Of a stretch of 64,000 nt of DNA, positions 49,214 through 58,938 are shown piece by piece; position 1 is the first letter of the stretch; each line of letters starts with the position of its first letter. The stretch is taken from the NCBI GenBank assembly GCA_020725885.1, contig DYEA01000002.1, positions 1 to 64,000 on the forward strand. Direction: 5' to 3'. This DNA comes from Slackia sp. (GTDB taxonomy: Bacteria > Actinomycetota > Coriobacteriia > Anaerosomatales > Anaerosomataceae). The notes under the pieces were generated by a model. That model made no database searches and was not told the DNA's origin. It was given only the letters and a program-made list of their open reading frames with translations. Position numbers and translations under genes: made by a program.

Positions 49214-51026
49214 GGACGCCTCCCGCGATCACGTTCGACACGCCCAAAGCTCCACAGACTCCACAGCCCGTGCAACCCGCGAAGGTGCAATCGGGCGTGG
49301 TCTCCCCCGCGTACGCGCGCTGACGCTCCATGCGGAGGTACGCTGTTGAGACGCCCGACTCGATGTGCGACCACGGGAGCTCGTCGAACGGGTCTCTCTC
49401 TCGATTGGCGATAGCATGAGCATCGACGCCTGCGGACTCGAAAGCCTCCAGCCATCGGCCGAACGAGAACTGCTCGCTCCACGCGTCGAACCGCGCGCCT
49501 CGGCGCCACGCCTCCTCCACGGCCCCCGCGACCTCGCGTCCGCCACGCGCGAGCACGGCTTCGACGAACGAGGTCTCCGCATCGTGATACGAGAGCTCGA
49601 CGCCCCTGCGAGGCATCGCGCCTTGCAGGAGCGCTTGGCGCCGCTTCACTTCGTCGAGCGGGACCTGCGCCTCCCACTGGAACGGCGTGTGCGGCTTCGG
49701 CACGAACGTCGACACGGACACTGCGACCCTCACCGACCCGCGCTCTTTCGACGGGACGGAGTCGCGCGCGGCCTCGAGCACCCGGGCAGCGAGCGACGCG
49801 ATCGCGAGCACGTCCTCCTCGGTCTCCGTCGGCAGGCCGATCATGAAGTAGAGCTTCACGCGGCGCCACCCGTTGCCGAAAGCGCGCCGTACCGTGTCGA
49901 GCAGGCCGTCTTCCGTGACGTTCTTGTTGATCGCGTCGCGCAGACGCTGCGTGCCCGCCTCGGGAGCAAGCGTAAGCCCGGTGCGCTTCGCCGCACCGAG
50001 GAGCCGCGCCACGTCAGGAGTCAGCGCATCGGCGCGAAGCGACGGCACCGAGAGCGTCACGTCTGTGCCATGCAGCCTTCGTCCGAGGCGTCGCAGCACC
50101 TCGACGAACTGCGAGTGGTCGGCCGTGGAGAGCGACGTGAGCGACACTTCGTCGTATCCGGTGCACCGCAGCGCCGCCATGGCATCTCGCACGATGTCGT
50201 CGGCGGCTCGCTCCCTGATCGGCCTGTAGATCATCCCGGCCTGGCAGAACCGGCATCCACGCGCGCAGCCGCGCGTCACCTCGACCGTGACCCGGTCGTG
50301 GACCACGTCGGCGTACGGCACCACCGGGCAGACGGGCGCGCGGTAGCCCCTCAGGTCAGCCACAGCCCGCCGGACGGTGCGGATCCGGCCGTGCGATGGC
50401 ACGTAGACACCGGGGATCGAACGCAAGCCCTCGAGGATCTCTTCCCTCGTCGCGCCCGCTTCCTTCATGCGCCTATGGGCGGTGGCCACATCGACGATCG
50501 CGTCCTCGCCGTCTCCTATGACGATCGCGTCGAAGAAGGCGGCCACGGGCTCTGGGTTGTACGCGCACGGCCCGCCGCCGACCACGAGGGGGTCGTCGTC
50601 CCCCCGCTCGTTGGCGTGCAACGGGATCATCGCGAGGTCGAGCAGCTCCAGCACGTTGGTATATGTCAACTCGTGCGGAAGCGTGATGCCGACGAGGTCG
50701 AACTCCCGGACCGGGTCGAACGACTCGAGCGCGTACAGCGGCACGGACTCGCGCCGCATGGCGTCGGCCATGTCGGTCCACGGAACGAAGACCCGCTCGC
50801 ACGTCGCCCAGTCGAGCGCGTTCAAGCGCGCGTACAAGATCTGCACGGCCTGATTCGCCATCCCGACGTCGTAGACGTCCGGGTACGCCAGAACGGCACG
50901 GTAACCGGCCGCCCGCTTCCCGGCCTTCTCGGTCAGCGCTGCGTTCCATTCGCCGTCCACGTACCGAGAGGGCCGCTCGACCCCAGGCAGCAACGGCACG
51001 ACGGCGTCACGCACCTGGTCAGCCAC
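49206..51026 (-). CDS. TIGR03960-family radical-SAM protein with B12-binding-like N-terminus
   Basis: The 606 residues have an N-terminal Rossmann region resembling B12-binding domains (AYPDVYDVGMANQAV), though without the classic DxHxxG. A radical-SAM core follows with CARGCRFCQAG near 260. The C-terminus has an extra cysteine cluster, CTFAGCTGCGVCG, which could bind a second Fe-S cluster. The family function is not known. The GTG start overlaps the DUF697 gene by 8 bases. Confidence 0.9.
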   Translation of the reverse strand: MADQVRDAVVPLLPGVERPSRYVDGEWNAALTEKAGKRAAGYRAVLAYPDVYDVGMANQAVQILYARLNALDWATCERVFVPWTDMADAMRRESVPLYALESFDPVREFDLVGITLPHELTYTNVLELLDLAMIPLHANERGDDDPLVVGGGPCAYNPEPVAAFFDAIVIGDGEDAIVDVATAHRRMKEAGATREEILEGLRSIPGVYVPSHGRIRTVRRAVADLRGYRAPVCPVVPYADVVHDRVTVEVTRGCARGCRFCQAGMIYRPIRERAADDIVRDAMAALRCTGYDEVSLTSLSTADHSQFVEVLRRLGRRLHGTDVTLSVPSLRADALTPDVARLLGAAKRTGLTLAPEAGTQRLRDAINKNVTEDGLLDTVRRAFGNGWRRVKLYFMIGLPTETEEDVLAIASLAARVLEAARDSVPSKERGSVRVAVSVSTFVPKPHTPFQWEAQVPLDEVKRRQALLQGAMPRRGVELSYHDAETSFVEAVLARGGREVAGAVEEAWRRGARFDAWSEQFSFGRWLEAFESAGVDAHAIANRERDPFDELPWSHIESGVSTAYLRMERQRAYAGETTPDCTFAGCTGCGVCGALGVSNVIAGGVRV

Positions 51027-51903
51027 GCGAAGCGCTCCCGCTGGCCGCCCTCAGACGCCGAGCCACAGACGGCAGGTCTGCCCCGGCTTCGAAGTACGCG
51101 ATGGCCGCCTTGCCCATCGCGAGCGTCCCGGAGTATCCGATCCCGCCCTTCACGGCCCAACCGAGGACCGGCACCACGCCGACGGCCTGGCGGGCCAGGG
51201 TCCTGAACGCGAAGCCCCCGCCGACGACGGCGAGCAGCTCCTTGATGCGCTCCGTGCCGAGCGGCTCGCCGTAGGCGGCGGCGATCTGCAGGAGCATCTT
51301 GATCTGGTTCGCGGTCATCACCGGCATGTCCGCACCCGGGATGAATCCCACCGTCCCGATCAGGGCGTTCTGCCACGCAGTGGCGCGCACAGCGGCTTCG
51401 GCAACGGACCGCCGGACGAACGGGAAGTTCCGCGCAAGGGCCATGCGCTTCGAGGGCACCTCGTCGGCCAGCCATCCCGCCAGGCGCTTCGACAGCAGCC
51501 GTTCCACGTCCTCATCCACGAGCACGTCGGCAGATGCGTGCCCCGTCGCATCCGTGACAGCCGCATGCTGCTCCTGCGGCGCGACGACCAGCAGCACCGC
51601 AGGCACGAACGCCTCCCGCGCCTGCGCCAGGAGCCGCGTCGTCTCTGCGCCGAGGCTTCCGCCGGCCACGACCAGAGCGTCCGCTGCCCGGTCGAGCACG
51701 AGCGTCTCGTCCGCGCCAGCCACGCCGATCGAGAGCCTGGCGCGAGCCGTCTCCGGTCGAAGCCGCTCACGAAGCCCTTCCACGACAGCCTCTGGGGCGT
51801 CGACCTCCACCACGACCTGGATCAGCACGTCTTGCGAGCGTTCGGCGTCAAGCCTCGCGCCCGACTTCACGATGTCAGCGACATCTGCACGCTTGACCTT
51901 CAC
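51019..51903 (-). CDS. DUF697-domain membrane-associated protein
   Basis: The 294 residues have a C-terminal DUF697 segment (about 190-280: ANQIKMLLQIAAAYG, GGFAFRTLARQAVGVVPVLG) with two or three hydrophobic helices. Residues 1-150 have alternating beta/alpha character (LVVAGG, PAVLLVVAPQ) but no P-loop; in relatives this region is often a GTPase. The GTG start follows AGGAGG. It is placed between rodA and the radical-SAM gene. The function is unknown. Confidence 0.78.
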   Translation of the reverse strand: MKVKRADVADIVKSGARLDAERSQDVLIQVVVEVDAPEAVVEGLRERLRPETARARLSIGVAGADETLVLDRAADALVVAGGSLGAETTRLLAQAREAFVPAVLLVVAPQEQHAAVTDATGHASADVLVDEDVERLLSKRLAGWLADEVPSKRMALARNFPFVRRSVAEAAVRATAWQNALIGTVGFIPGADMPVMTANQIKMLLQIAAAYGEPLGTERIKELLAVVGGGFAFRTLARQAVGVVPVLGWAVKGGIGYSGTLAMGKAAIAYFEAGADLPSVARRLRAASGSASRG

Positions 51904-51921
51904 GATGCCTCCTGAGTCACG

Positions 51922-53109
51922 TCAGGTGCCGTACCGCCTCGACCAGACCGACTGCAGCAGCCCGACTGCCCCGAGATTCGTCACCATCGCTGAGGAGCCG
52001 AAGCTCACGAACGGGAGCGGGATGCCCGTGATCGGCATCATGCCCACGGTCATCCCGACGTTCTCGAGCACCTGGAACGCCCACATCCCGATGATACCCG
52101 CTGCGATGAGGGCGCCGTAGAGGTCTCGCGACGAAGCCGCGATGCTCAGCGCCGTCAAGAGCAACCCGGCATAGAGGGCCAGAAGGGCCATGGCGCCAGC
52201 GAATCCCAGCTCCTCCGCCAAGACGGCGAAGATGAAGTCCGTGTGCCGCTCAGGCAAGAAGTGAAGGTTCGACTGCGTGCCGGAACGGAGACCCTTGCCG
52301 GTGATGCCGCCAGAGCCGACGGCGATCTTCGATTGCTGCAGGTTGTATCCCGCGCCAGACGGGTCCCGCTCAGGGTCGAGGAACACCAGCAGCCTGTCCT
52401 TCTGGTACTGCTTCAGCGCGACGTCCTTCCCGGCGATCCGGTCCAGCGTCCCGTCGACCGCGAACACCCCCACGACCGCGACGATCGCGAGCAGCCCGAT
52501 GACGGCGAACCGCTTGCCCTCCAGCCCACCGAGCAGAAGCATGGCCGCGGTGATGCCGACGAACACCATGCCGGTCCCGAGGTCTGGCTGCAGCAGTATC
52601 AGGCCGAGGGCCGCTGCGAGGTACGCGAGCACCCTCCACATGTCACGCGGCCGGTCGATGCGTCCTTCGTACTCGGAGATCAACGCCGCCATCACCACGA
52701 TGAAGATGAGCTTCCCCGGCTCCGACGGTTGGAACAGCCGCACGCCAGCGACCTGCAGCCACGACGTCGCGCCTTTCGCCGTCGTCCCAAGCCCCGGGAT
52801 GCGCGGCGACACGAGCAGGAACGCCAACAGCGTCATCAGGGGCCCCGACCAGTGCTTCAACCCCTTGTAGTCGATCATCCAGGCGACGCCGAGCGGCACC
52901 AGCCCGACTGCGATGCCCACCAGGTGGCGCTTGAACAGGCCATCGCCCCCTGCCATGCCCGACGTGGCTGACCACACGACGACCGACCCGTAGACGACGA
53001 GAAGCGATGCGAACGCCAGCAAAGGAAGGTTGACGAGGTCGAAGAACCGCTCCTTCGGGCTCTTGTCGAGCGGCCTTCGTCCTGAGCGAAGAGGAGCGCG
53101 CCACGTCAT
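51922..53109 (-). CDS. rodA: Peptidoglycan glycosyltransferase RodA (SEDS)
   Basis: RodA polymerises lipid II during cell elongation with PBP2. The 395 residues have about ten membrane segments and the SEDS catalytic loop ERHTDFIFAVLAEELG with the essential Asp. The LPFVSFGSSAMVTNL segment is typical. ATG at 53109 shares bases with the mrdA stop (TGATG); longer in-frame reading lacks support. Confidence 0.96.
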   Translation of the reverse strand: MTWRAPLRSGRRPLDKSPKERFFDLVNLPLLAFASLLVVYGSVVVWSATSGMAGGDGLFKRHLVGIAVGLVPLGVAWMIDYKGLKHWSGPLMTLLAFLLVSPRIPGLGTTAKGATSWLQVAGVRLFQPSEPGKLIFIVVMAALISEYEGRIDRPRDMWRVLAYLAAALGLILLQPDLGTGMVFVGITAAMLLLGGLEGKRFAVIGLLAIVAVVGVFAVDGTLDRIAGKDVALKQYQKDRLLVFLDPERDPSGAGYNLQQSKIAVGSGGITGKGLRSGTQSNLHFLPERHTDFIFAVLAEELGFAGAMALLALYAGLLLTALSIAASSRDLYGALIAAGIIGMWAFQVLENVGMTVGMMPITGIPLPFVSFGSSAMVTNLGAVGLLQSVWSRRYGT

Positions 53110-55028
53110 CGCGACTCGTCCCTTGCGTGCACCTCGACGATAGGCTGGCCAAGCAGCTTCGCGATGATGTTGCGAGCGGCAGGCGCCGCAACCGATCCGC
53201 CGTGTCCGCCCTGCTCGACGACCACGGCGACCGCGTACTTCGGAGCATCGGCCGGTGCGAAGGCGCAGAACCACGCGAAGTCGTCCTTGCCTGCGACCTG
53301 GGCCGTTCCCGTCTTGCCCGCCACCGGAACCCCGAACCCGCGGAACGCCGCAGCGGCCGTCCCCGACTGGGTGACGCGCAAAAGCGCCCTGCGCATCACC
53401 GCCAGGTGCTCAGCGCTCACCGGGACTCGCGCCACCGGCTCCGGCTGGAACGAGCGAGCGACGGCGCCCGTGCCGTCGAGCACGTGCTTCAAGACGTGCG
53501 GGCGCATCACCGTGCCGCCGTTCGCGAGACCCGCATACACTGCGGCCATCTGCAGCGGCGTCACCAGCATGTCTCCCTGCCCGATCGCAAGGTTGACCGT
53601 GTCGCCGGGCAACCACGTCTGCCACTCCGGGTAGTCCCGGTTGTACTCCTTCTTCCACGCCGCATCGGGCACGCGGCCCTTGAGCTCGCCTGGCAGGTCG
53701 ACGCCGAGCTTGCTGCCCAGCCCGAAGCTCCGCGCGAAGGACTGCAGCTCCTCGCGCTTGCGCTTGTAGAACTCGTAGCCGATCTCGTAGAAGACCGTGT
53801 CGCATGACTCCTCGATGCCGCCGTCGAACGAGATCGCTCCGTGGCCGGTCTTCTTCCAGCACCACTTCGGCCACTGCTCACCCATCTCGGTCCACTTGCC
53901 TGGGCACGTGTAGCGCTTGCCGCTGTACGTGATCCCGGCCTCGAGACCTGCCAGCCCCGTGACGACCTTGAACGTCGACGCAGGAGGATACGCGCCCATG
54001 ACCGCCCGGTTGTTCAGCGGATACTCGCTCTCCTTGTCCGTGAGCGCCTTCCACTCCGCCTGGCTGATGCCGCCGAGGAACACGGCCGGGTCGTACGAGG
54101 GGGCGCTGGCCATCGCCAGCACCTCGCCCGTCTTCACGTCCAGCACGACCGCCGCACCGGCCTTCGCCTTCTTGAACCCTTGCCTGCGAGCCTCTGAGAT
54201 CGCGTACGCGAGCTGCTCCTCCGCGACCCGCTGGATCTCGATGTCGATCGTCAACCGGATGTCCCTGCCGGCGACCGGAGCCTCTTCGTTGACGATGCGG
54301 ATGGGCTTCCCCGAGGCGTTCACCTCGATGAGGCGCCGGCCTTTGTCGCCTTGCAGCACGCCCTCGTATTGGGCTTCGACGCCGGCCTTTCCGACGACGT
54401 CGCCCAGCTCGTACCCAGCAGTCGGGTCCGACCGCTTCAGCTGCTCCTCCGAGATCTCGCCCGTATAGCCGAGCACGTGGGCGCCTACGGATCCGAACGG
54501 ATACTCCCGCACGGCGATCTGCTCTACGCGCACGCCCGGGAAGCGCTGGCTCTGCTCCGAGAGCTGCGCCACGACGTCCACGGGCACATCCACCGCGATG
54601 ATCCGAGGTCTGAGCGCCTCGACCCGGGCGTCCACGATCTTGTCGAACACCTGCTGCACGTCCATGCCGAGCATCGAGGCCAGCGGCCCGAGCGTCTCGC
54701 GGACCTCGGCGCGGGTCGGGTCGTCGCTCTTGGTGGCGCTCTGAGCGCGCACGATGAGCGACCTGATCCGCTCGTCCGCAGGGTCGAGCGCGACTGCCAG
54801 CGAGGGACGGTTCGTGACCAGCAGCTTGCCGTTGCGGTCCAAGATCCGCCCCCGAGGCGCATCAAGCGAGATCTCGCGGATGCGGTTCTCGCGAGCCAGA
54901 GCGGCGTATGACTCGCCTGCCAGCACCTGCATGGTCCACAGGCGCACGGACAGGGCCCCCAACGCCACAAGGACGACGGCGCCCAGCGCGGCGAAACGAG
55001 GTTTCAGCTGCTCACGGAAGGTCGTCAC
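53106..55028 (-). CDS. mrdA: Penicillin-binding protein 2 (elongasome transpeptidase)
   Basis: PBP2 is the class B transpeptidase partner of RodA. The 640 residues have one N-terminal anchor, a pedestal domain (PRGRILDRNG) and a transpeptidase domain with the active serine in PPASTFKVV, SCD in SCDTVFYE and GKTGTAQ. SxD rather than SxN is normal for PBP2. The GTG start follows AAGGAG by 10 bases. The mreC-mreD-mrdA-rodA order indicates one operon. Confidence 0.96.
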   Translation of the reverse strand: MTTFREQLKPRFAALGAVVLVALGALSVRLWTMQVLAGESYAALARENRIREISLDAPRGRILDRNGKLLVTNRPSLAVALDPADERIRSLIVRAQSATKSDDPTRAEVRETLGPLASMLGMDVQQVFDKIVDARVEALRPRIIAVDVPVDVVAQLSEQSQRFPGVRVEQIAVREYPFGSVGAHVLGYTGEISEEQLKRSDPTAGYELGDVVGKAGVEAQYEGVLQGDKGRRLIEVNASGKPIRIVNEEAPVAGRDIRLTIDIEIQRVAEEQLAYAISEARRQGFKKAKAGAAVVLDVKTGEVLAMASAPSYDPAVFLGGISQAEWKALTDKESEYPLNNRAVMGAYPPASTFKVVTGLAGLEAGITYSGKRYTCPGKWTEMGEQWPKWCWKKTGHGAISFDGGIEESCDTVFYEIGYEFYKRKREELQSFARSFGLGSKLGVDLPGELKGRVPDAAWKKEYNRDYPEWQTWLPGDTVNLAIGQGDMLVTPLQMAAVYAGLANGGTVMRPHVLKHVLDGTGAVARSFQPEPVARVPVSAEHLAVMRRALLRVTQSGTAAAAFRGFGVPVAGKTGTAQVAGKDDFAWFCAFAPADAPKYAVAVVVEQGGHGGSVAAPAARNIIAKLLGQPIVEVHARDESR

Positions 55029-55080
55029 CGGGAACGAGCTCCTTCAGCGTCGCCGGTCGCGCGCGCATCTCGCGCGCTGC

Positions 55081-55599
55081 TCACGCCACCCGGCGGAAAG
55101 AACGTATCTGGCGGTCGGGACGCACTGCGCGCGCCAACCACGGATAGACGACGAGGGCCAACACGGCATTATACATGCCTCTGGGCAGCACGACCGAGAC
55201 GAGCGAGCGCCAGAACGGCAGCTCGCCTCCTAGTACGATCAAAACGAGCAGGTACAGGAGTTCCGCAGCAAGACCAGCGAGCAACGCCACGGTGAACGGC
55301 AGCAGCCACCCCTCCGCGAATACGTTCGCCTCCAGGAGGCCGGCCGTGTAGCCCACGAGCGTCAGCACGAGCGCCCACGCCCCGATCGGACCGCTTCCGA
55401 GCAGATCGAGCAGCAGCCCGGCCACGAAGCCGGCGGCCGCGCCGGCAGATGCTCCTTGGACCAGAGCCAGCGTGATGACCACGAGAAGCGGGAAGCTCGG
55501 CACGACCCCTGCGACGCGCAGGTGGGGCGCGACGACGACCTGCGCGAGCGCAGCGAGCAAGAGCGCTGCAGCAGCAGACCATGCCCGTTCGCCGGTCAT
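55081..55599 (-). CDS. mreD: Rod-shape protein MreD
   Basis: MreD is an integral membrane component of the elongasome. The 172 residues have five to six hydrophobic segments, as in the family, with GLLLDLLGSGPIGAW characteristic. ATG at 55599 shares bases with the mreC stop (TGATG). The 52-base gap to mrdA holds only the ribosome site. Confidence 0.92.
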   Translation of the reverse strand: MTGERAWSAAAALLLAALAQVVVAPHLRVAGVVPSFPLLVVITLALVQGASAGAAAGFVAGLLLDLLGSGPIGAWALVLTLVGYTAGLLEANVFAEGWLLPFTVALLAGLAAELLYLLVLIVLGGELPFWRSLVSVVLPRGMYNAVLALVVYPWLARAVRPDRQIRSFRRVA

Positions 55600-56453
55600 T
55601 CCACCGACCCCTCCGCATCGATCCCGACCGGCCCCAGCAAGACGAGCACCTCTTCGAGCTCGTCGATCGGCACCCGCGAACGAAGGACGATCCGGGGATA
55701 CAGGTCGGCGCGCCGTGCATCGACCTGGATGACGTCGCCCACCACCAGCCCTTTCGGGTACACGCCTCCGAGACCTGAGGTGATCACGACGTCTCCGACG
55801 GCGGGCGCCTTGCCCTTGTCGACGTACTCCATGGTCAAGACGCGGTCGATCGAGCCGCGCACGACGCCAAGGGCCCTCGTGCGCTGGATCATCGCAGCCA
55901 CGCCGCTCTGCTCGTCCGTGATCAGACGGACCGTCGAGGAGTGGCGCGCGACCGTCACGATCTGACCGACCAGCCCTTGCGGAGCCAACACCGGCATGCC
56001 GGGCTGCACGCCGTCGGCCGACCCACGATCGATGATGATGGACCCTTCCCACGAGCTCGTCGGACGCCCGATGACGCGAGCACCGAGCTGAGCAAGCCTG
56101 CGCTCCTCCACGAATGCGACGATGCGGCGCAGCCGCTCGTTCTCCTGCCTTGCCTCTTCCAGCTCTGCAAGACGCGCACGCAGCTCCGCGTTCTGGGCCC
56201 GCAAGCGCTCGAGCTCGCGCTTAGACACCCCGAACCCGGCGAACCAGTCGCCTGCCGCTTCGAAGGGCTTGGCAGCAGCCTCGCCGAGCCGGGCCAGCGG
56301 AGCGCTGGCGGACAACGTCGCTGCCCGCATCCTGTGCAGGATGCCGGCGTCGCTCTCACGGAAGTACACGGTGATCAGCACGAGCGAAGCCGCGAGGAGC
56401 GTGCCGAGCAGCACTGGATTCCGCTTAGAAGGCTCTCGATCCGTGATCCTCAT
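55596..56453 (-). CDS. mreC: Rod-shape protein MreC
   Basis: MreC scaffolds the elongasome outside the membrane and activates PBP2. The 285 residues have one N-terminal membrane segment (about 14-30), a coiled coil (about 78-112) and two beta domains with GLVGQIV and DVVITSGLGGVYPKGL. It starts with ATG, 13 bases after mreB. Confidence 0.95.
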   Translation of the reverse strand: MRITDREPSKRNPVLLGTLLAASLVLITVYFRESDAGILHRMRAATLSASAPLARLGEAAAKPFEAAGDWFAGFGVSKRELERLRAQNAELRARLAELEEARQENERLRRIVAFVEERRLAQLGARVIGRPTSSWEGSIIIDRGSADGVQPGMPVLAPQGLVGQIVTVARHSSTVRLITDEQSGVAAMIQRTRALGVVRGSIDRVLTMEYVDKGKAPAVGDVVITSGLGGVYPKGLVVGDVIQVDARRADLYPRIVLRSRVPIDELEEVLVLLGPVGIDAEGSVE

Positions 56454-56466
56454 CGTGCCCCCCGGA

Positions 56467-57507
56467 CTACCGGGTCACCGTGAGGACCTTCTTGAGGACG
56501 TCGATCTCCTCCAGGGCCATCGCAGAGCCGACGACGACGTTCGTCAACGCGCTCTCGGACACGTGCACGGGCATGCCCGTCTCGTAACGGATGCGCTCGT
56601 CGAGCGCCCGGAGCAACGCCCCGCCGCCCGTGAGCACGATGCCGTACTCCATGATGTCGCTCGCCAGCTCCGGCGGCGTCTTCTCGAGGGTGCCTTTGAT
56701 GGCGGAGATGATCGCTTGGGTCGGCTCCTCGACCGCGACCCGGATCTCTTCCGACGATATCTGGATCGTCCGCGGCAGCCCCGTGAGCAGGTCACGGCCG
56801 CGGACCTCGGCGTCCATCTCGTCAGGCAGCGGATGCGCGGACCCGATCTCGAACTTGATCTCCTCCGCGGTCCGCTCTCCGATGAGGAGGTTGTACTCGC
56901 GCTTGATGTGGTTGATGATCGCCTCGTCGAACTCGTCGCCGCCGATGCGGATCGACTGCGAGACGACGATGCCCCCGAGCGAGATCACGGCCACCTCTGT
57001 CGTGCCGCCTCCGATGTCGACGACCATGTTGCCGGTCGGCTCCTGGATCGGCAGCCCTGCGCCGATGGCCGCGGCCATGGGCTCTTCGATGAGGTACGCC
57101 TGACGGGCGCCTGCCTGCATCGTCGCCTCGAACACGGCTCGCTTCTCGACCTCAGTGACGCCCGACGGCACGCAGACGACCACACGCGGCTTGGGCTGCC
57201 ACGGGAAGCGCTTCTGGCGCGTCTTGTTGATGAAGTAGCGGAGCATCGCTTCCGTGACCTCGAAATCGGCGATGACGCCGTCCTTCAGCGGCCTGATCGC
57301 GACTATGGAGCCCGGCGTCCGGCCGAGCATGCGCTTGGCCTCGATCCCCACCGCCAGGACGCGCTTCGTGTCCTTCTCCACGGCGACGACCGACGGCTCG
57401 ATCAACACGATGCCGCGTCCTCGGACAGACACGAGCGTATTGGCCGTCCCGAGGTCGACGGCCATGTCGCTGCCCCAGGAGTTGAAGAACATATCGATAA
57501 GCGACAA
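56467..57507 (-). CDS. mreB: Actin-like cytoskeleton protein MreB
   Basis: MreB forms membrane filaments that orient wall synthesis. The 346 residues have actin-fold phosphate motifs DLGTANT and [11 protein letters not shown] and the GTGGGALL-like [11 protein letters not shown] adenosine motif. The TTG at 57507 preceded by GGGAG gives the standard N-terminus [17 protein letters not shown]; the first in-frame ATG lacks a ribosome site. A TACACT -10-like box lies at 57601-57606. Confidence 0.96.
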   Translation of the reverse strand: MSLIDMFFNSWGSDMAVDLGTANTLVSVRGRGIVLIEPSVVAVEKDTKRVLAVGIEAKRMLGRTPGSIVAIRPLKDGVIADFEVTEAMLRYFINKTRQKRFPWQPKPRVVVCVPSGVTEVEKRAVFEATMQAGARQAYLIEEPMAAAIGAGLPIQEPTGNMVVDIGGGTTEVAVISLGGIVVSQSIRIGGDEFDEAIINHIKREYNLLIGERTAEEIKFEIGSAHPLPDEMDAEVRGRDLLTGLPRTIQISSEEIRVAVEEPTQAIISAIKGTLEKTPPELASDIMEYGIVLTGGGALLRALDERIRYETGMPVHVSESALTNVVVGSAMALEEIDVLKKVLTVTR

Positions 57508-57600
57508 AGCGCTCTCCCTTCGTGCTGCACGCCCGCTGGCGCGCTCATGTGCACGCGTGCGTGAACGCGCGTGCCCGTGGCAGGGCCGCGCGCCGTGGTG

Positions 57601-57606
57601 AGTGTA
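57601..57606 (-). promoter_or_regulatory. Candidate mreB -10 box
   Basis: TACACT on the minus strand lies about 94 bases upstream of the mreB start. No good -35 hexamer is seen at 16-18 bases. The resulting leader is GC-rich and could fold (for example GCACGCG with CGCGTGC). Confidence 0.3.
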
Positions 57607-57631
57607 GCACACACAGCCCGCACGCACGCTC

Positions 57632-57670
57632 GTCGGTATGGCAACGCCGCAGGTCGGAGGCCATACCGAC
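57632..57670 (-). terminator. 11-bp inverted repeat between radC and mreB
   Basis: GTCGGTATGGC (57632-57642) and GCCATACCGAC (57660-57670) are perfect complements around a 17-base loop. The repeat lies 18 bases after the radC stop and just upstream of the candidate mreB -10 box. No U-tract follows, so it may be a terminator or a protein-binding palindrome. Confidence 0.45.
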
Positions 57671-57687
57671 ACCACCGGCGCCGGCGC

Positions 57688-58350
57688 CTACAGCAGACCC
57701 ATCTCCCGCAGGCTCGCGTGACGGCCGCCCTCGCCGATCACCACGTGGTCGAGCACCTCGATGCCGAGCACGTCGCCGGCTCGGACGAGGCGCTGGGTAA
57801 GGTGGACGTCTGCAGAAGACGGCGTGGGGTCCCCGCTCGGATGGTTGTGGACGACCACCACCGAGGCGGCCGAGCACCGGACGGCCTCTTTGAACAACTC
57901 CCGCGGATGGACGATCGATGCGTTGAGGCTTCCGATCGAGACCTCGACGATCTTGATGAGCCGGTTCTTCGTGTTGAGCGCGAGCGCCCAGAAGTGCTCC
58001 CTGTCGCAACCGCGCAGCTGCGGCTCGCACAGAGCCACGACGTCCTCCGGCGTCGAGACCGCCCGGCGCTCGACGACCGGATTCATCGAGGCGCGGCGAG
58101 CCAGCTCCACCGAGGCGAGGAGGGCTGCGGCACGCGCCGGCCCGATGCCCTCGTACGCGGTGAGGTCCTCAGCTCGCAGCGCCCACAGCCCTGCGGGTAT
58201 GGGGTGCGAACGGGCAAGGCGCGCGCCCAGCGAGCCGTCGTCCTCTCTCAGGATCACGCTCAGAAGCGCAGCGTCGCTCAGCGTCTCAGCACGACCTGCG
58301 AGCAGCAGCTCGCGCGGCGTCGGACACACGCCGACCATGCGTGGCGCCAT
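57688..58350 (-). CDS. radC: RadC/JAB-domain DNA repair protein
   Basis: The 220 residues have an N-terminal helix-hairpin-helix (LTAYEGIGPARAAAL) and a JAB/MPN metalloprotease-like domain with HNHPSGDPTPS and a following Asp. The historic role in repair is disputed and biochemical function is not settled. radC next to mreBCD is a widespread arrangement. Confidence 0.94.
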   Translation of the reverse strand: MAPRMVGVCPTPRELLLAGRAETLSDAALLSVILREDDGSLGARLARSHPIPAGLWALRAEDLTAYEGIGPARAAALLASVELARRASMNPVVERRAVSTPEDVVALCEPQLRGCDREHFWALALNTKNRLIKIVEVSIGSLNASIVHPRELFKEAVRCSAASVVVVHNHPSGDPTPSSADVHLTQRLVRAGDVLGIEVLDHVVIGEGGRHASLREMGLL

Positions 58351-58368
58351 CGCACACGACCCCCGTCC

Positions 58369-58938
58369 TCATCTTCCCGAAGAGCCGACTCCTTCCAACC
58401 GGGAGACGAGGGCGCCGGCGATCATGCCGGTGATCATGCCGAGGGGAATGCTTGCGAGCAGCGCGGGCGTCGCGAGCGCCGCGACGACTGAGGAGGATGC
58501 GAGCGCCGCCGCAGAGACCAGCTGCCCAGCCACGTGGGCGAACGAGCCGCCGAGGCTGACGCCCGCTACCGAGAACCGCTTCGTCCACAGCAAAGCCTGC
58601 ATCGCGATGAGAGACGCGAGGGCGCCTGCAGCCGAGAGCACGAACGCCGGCCCACCGAGACTGCCTCCAGCGAGTCCCACGAGCAACACCTTGGCGGCGC
58701 TCACGCGGGCGGCCCGCACCCACCCTGACCTGACCAAGGCGACCAAGACGACGACGTTCGCGAGACCCAGCCGAACGCCGAGCACGGGCGCAGGCAACCA
58801 GGACTCGACGAGGCCGAGGACGCACGCCAGCGACACCAGCGCGGCGTCTTCCGACAGGACGCGAACCGCAGCCCCTCGCCGCCGGCCGCCGCAGCCGACG
58901 AGAGCAGCGGCTTCACCGTACGACCGCGTCGAGGTCAT
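58369..58938 (-). CDS. Gx transporter family membrane protein (HepPP_syn_1)
   Basis: The 189 residues have about five hydrophobic segments and the family features GLVESWLPAPVLGVRLGLANVV and glycine-rich GSLGGPAFVLSAAGALAS. Members are annotated as heptaprenyl diphosphate synthase component I or Gx transporter; a transport role is more plausible for so hydrophobic a protein. It overlaps the NusG-II gene by 26 bases and follows the Rnf operon, where it is often found. Confidence 0.82.
   Translation of the reverse strand: MTSTRSYGEAAALVGCGGRRRGAAVRVLSEDAALVSLACVLGLVESWLPAPVLGVRLGLANVVVLVALVRSGWVRAARVSAAKVLLVGLAGGSLGGPAFVLSAAGALASLIAMQALLWTKRFSVAGVSLGGSFAHVAGQLVSAAALASSSVVAALATPALLASIPLGMITGMIAGALVSRLEGVGSSGR

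Noticed and set aside
53106-55028. Loss of the SxN motif in PBP2 (reads SCD)
   Set aside because: SxD is normal in PBP2/MrdA proteins, so it is not a defect.
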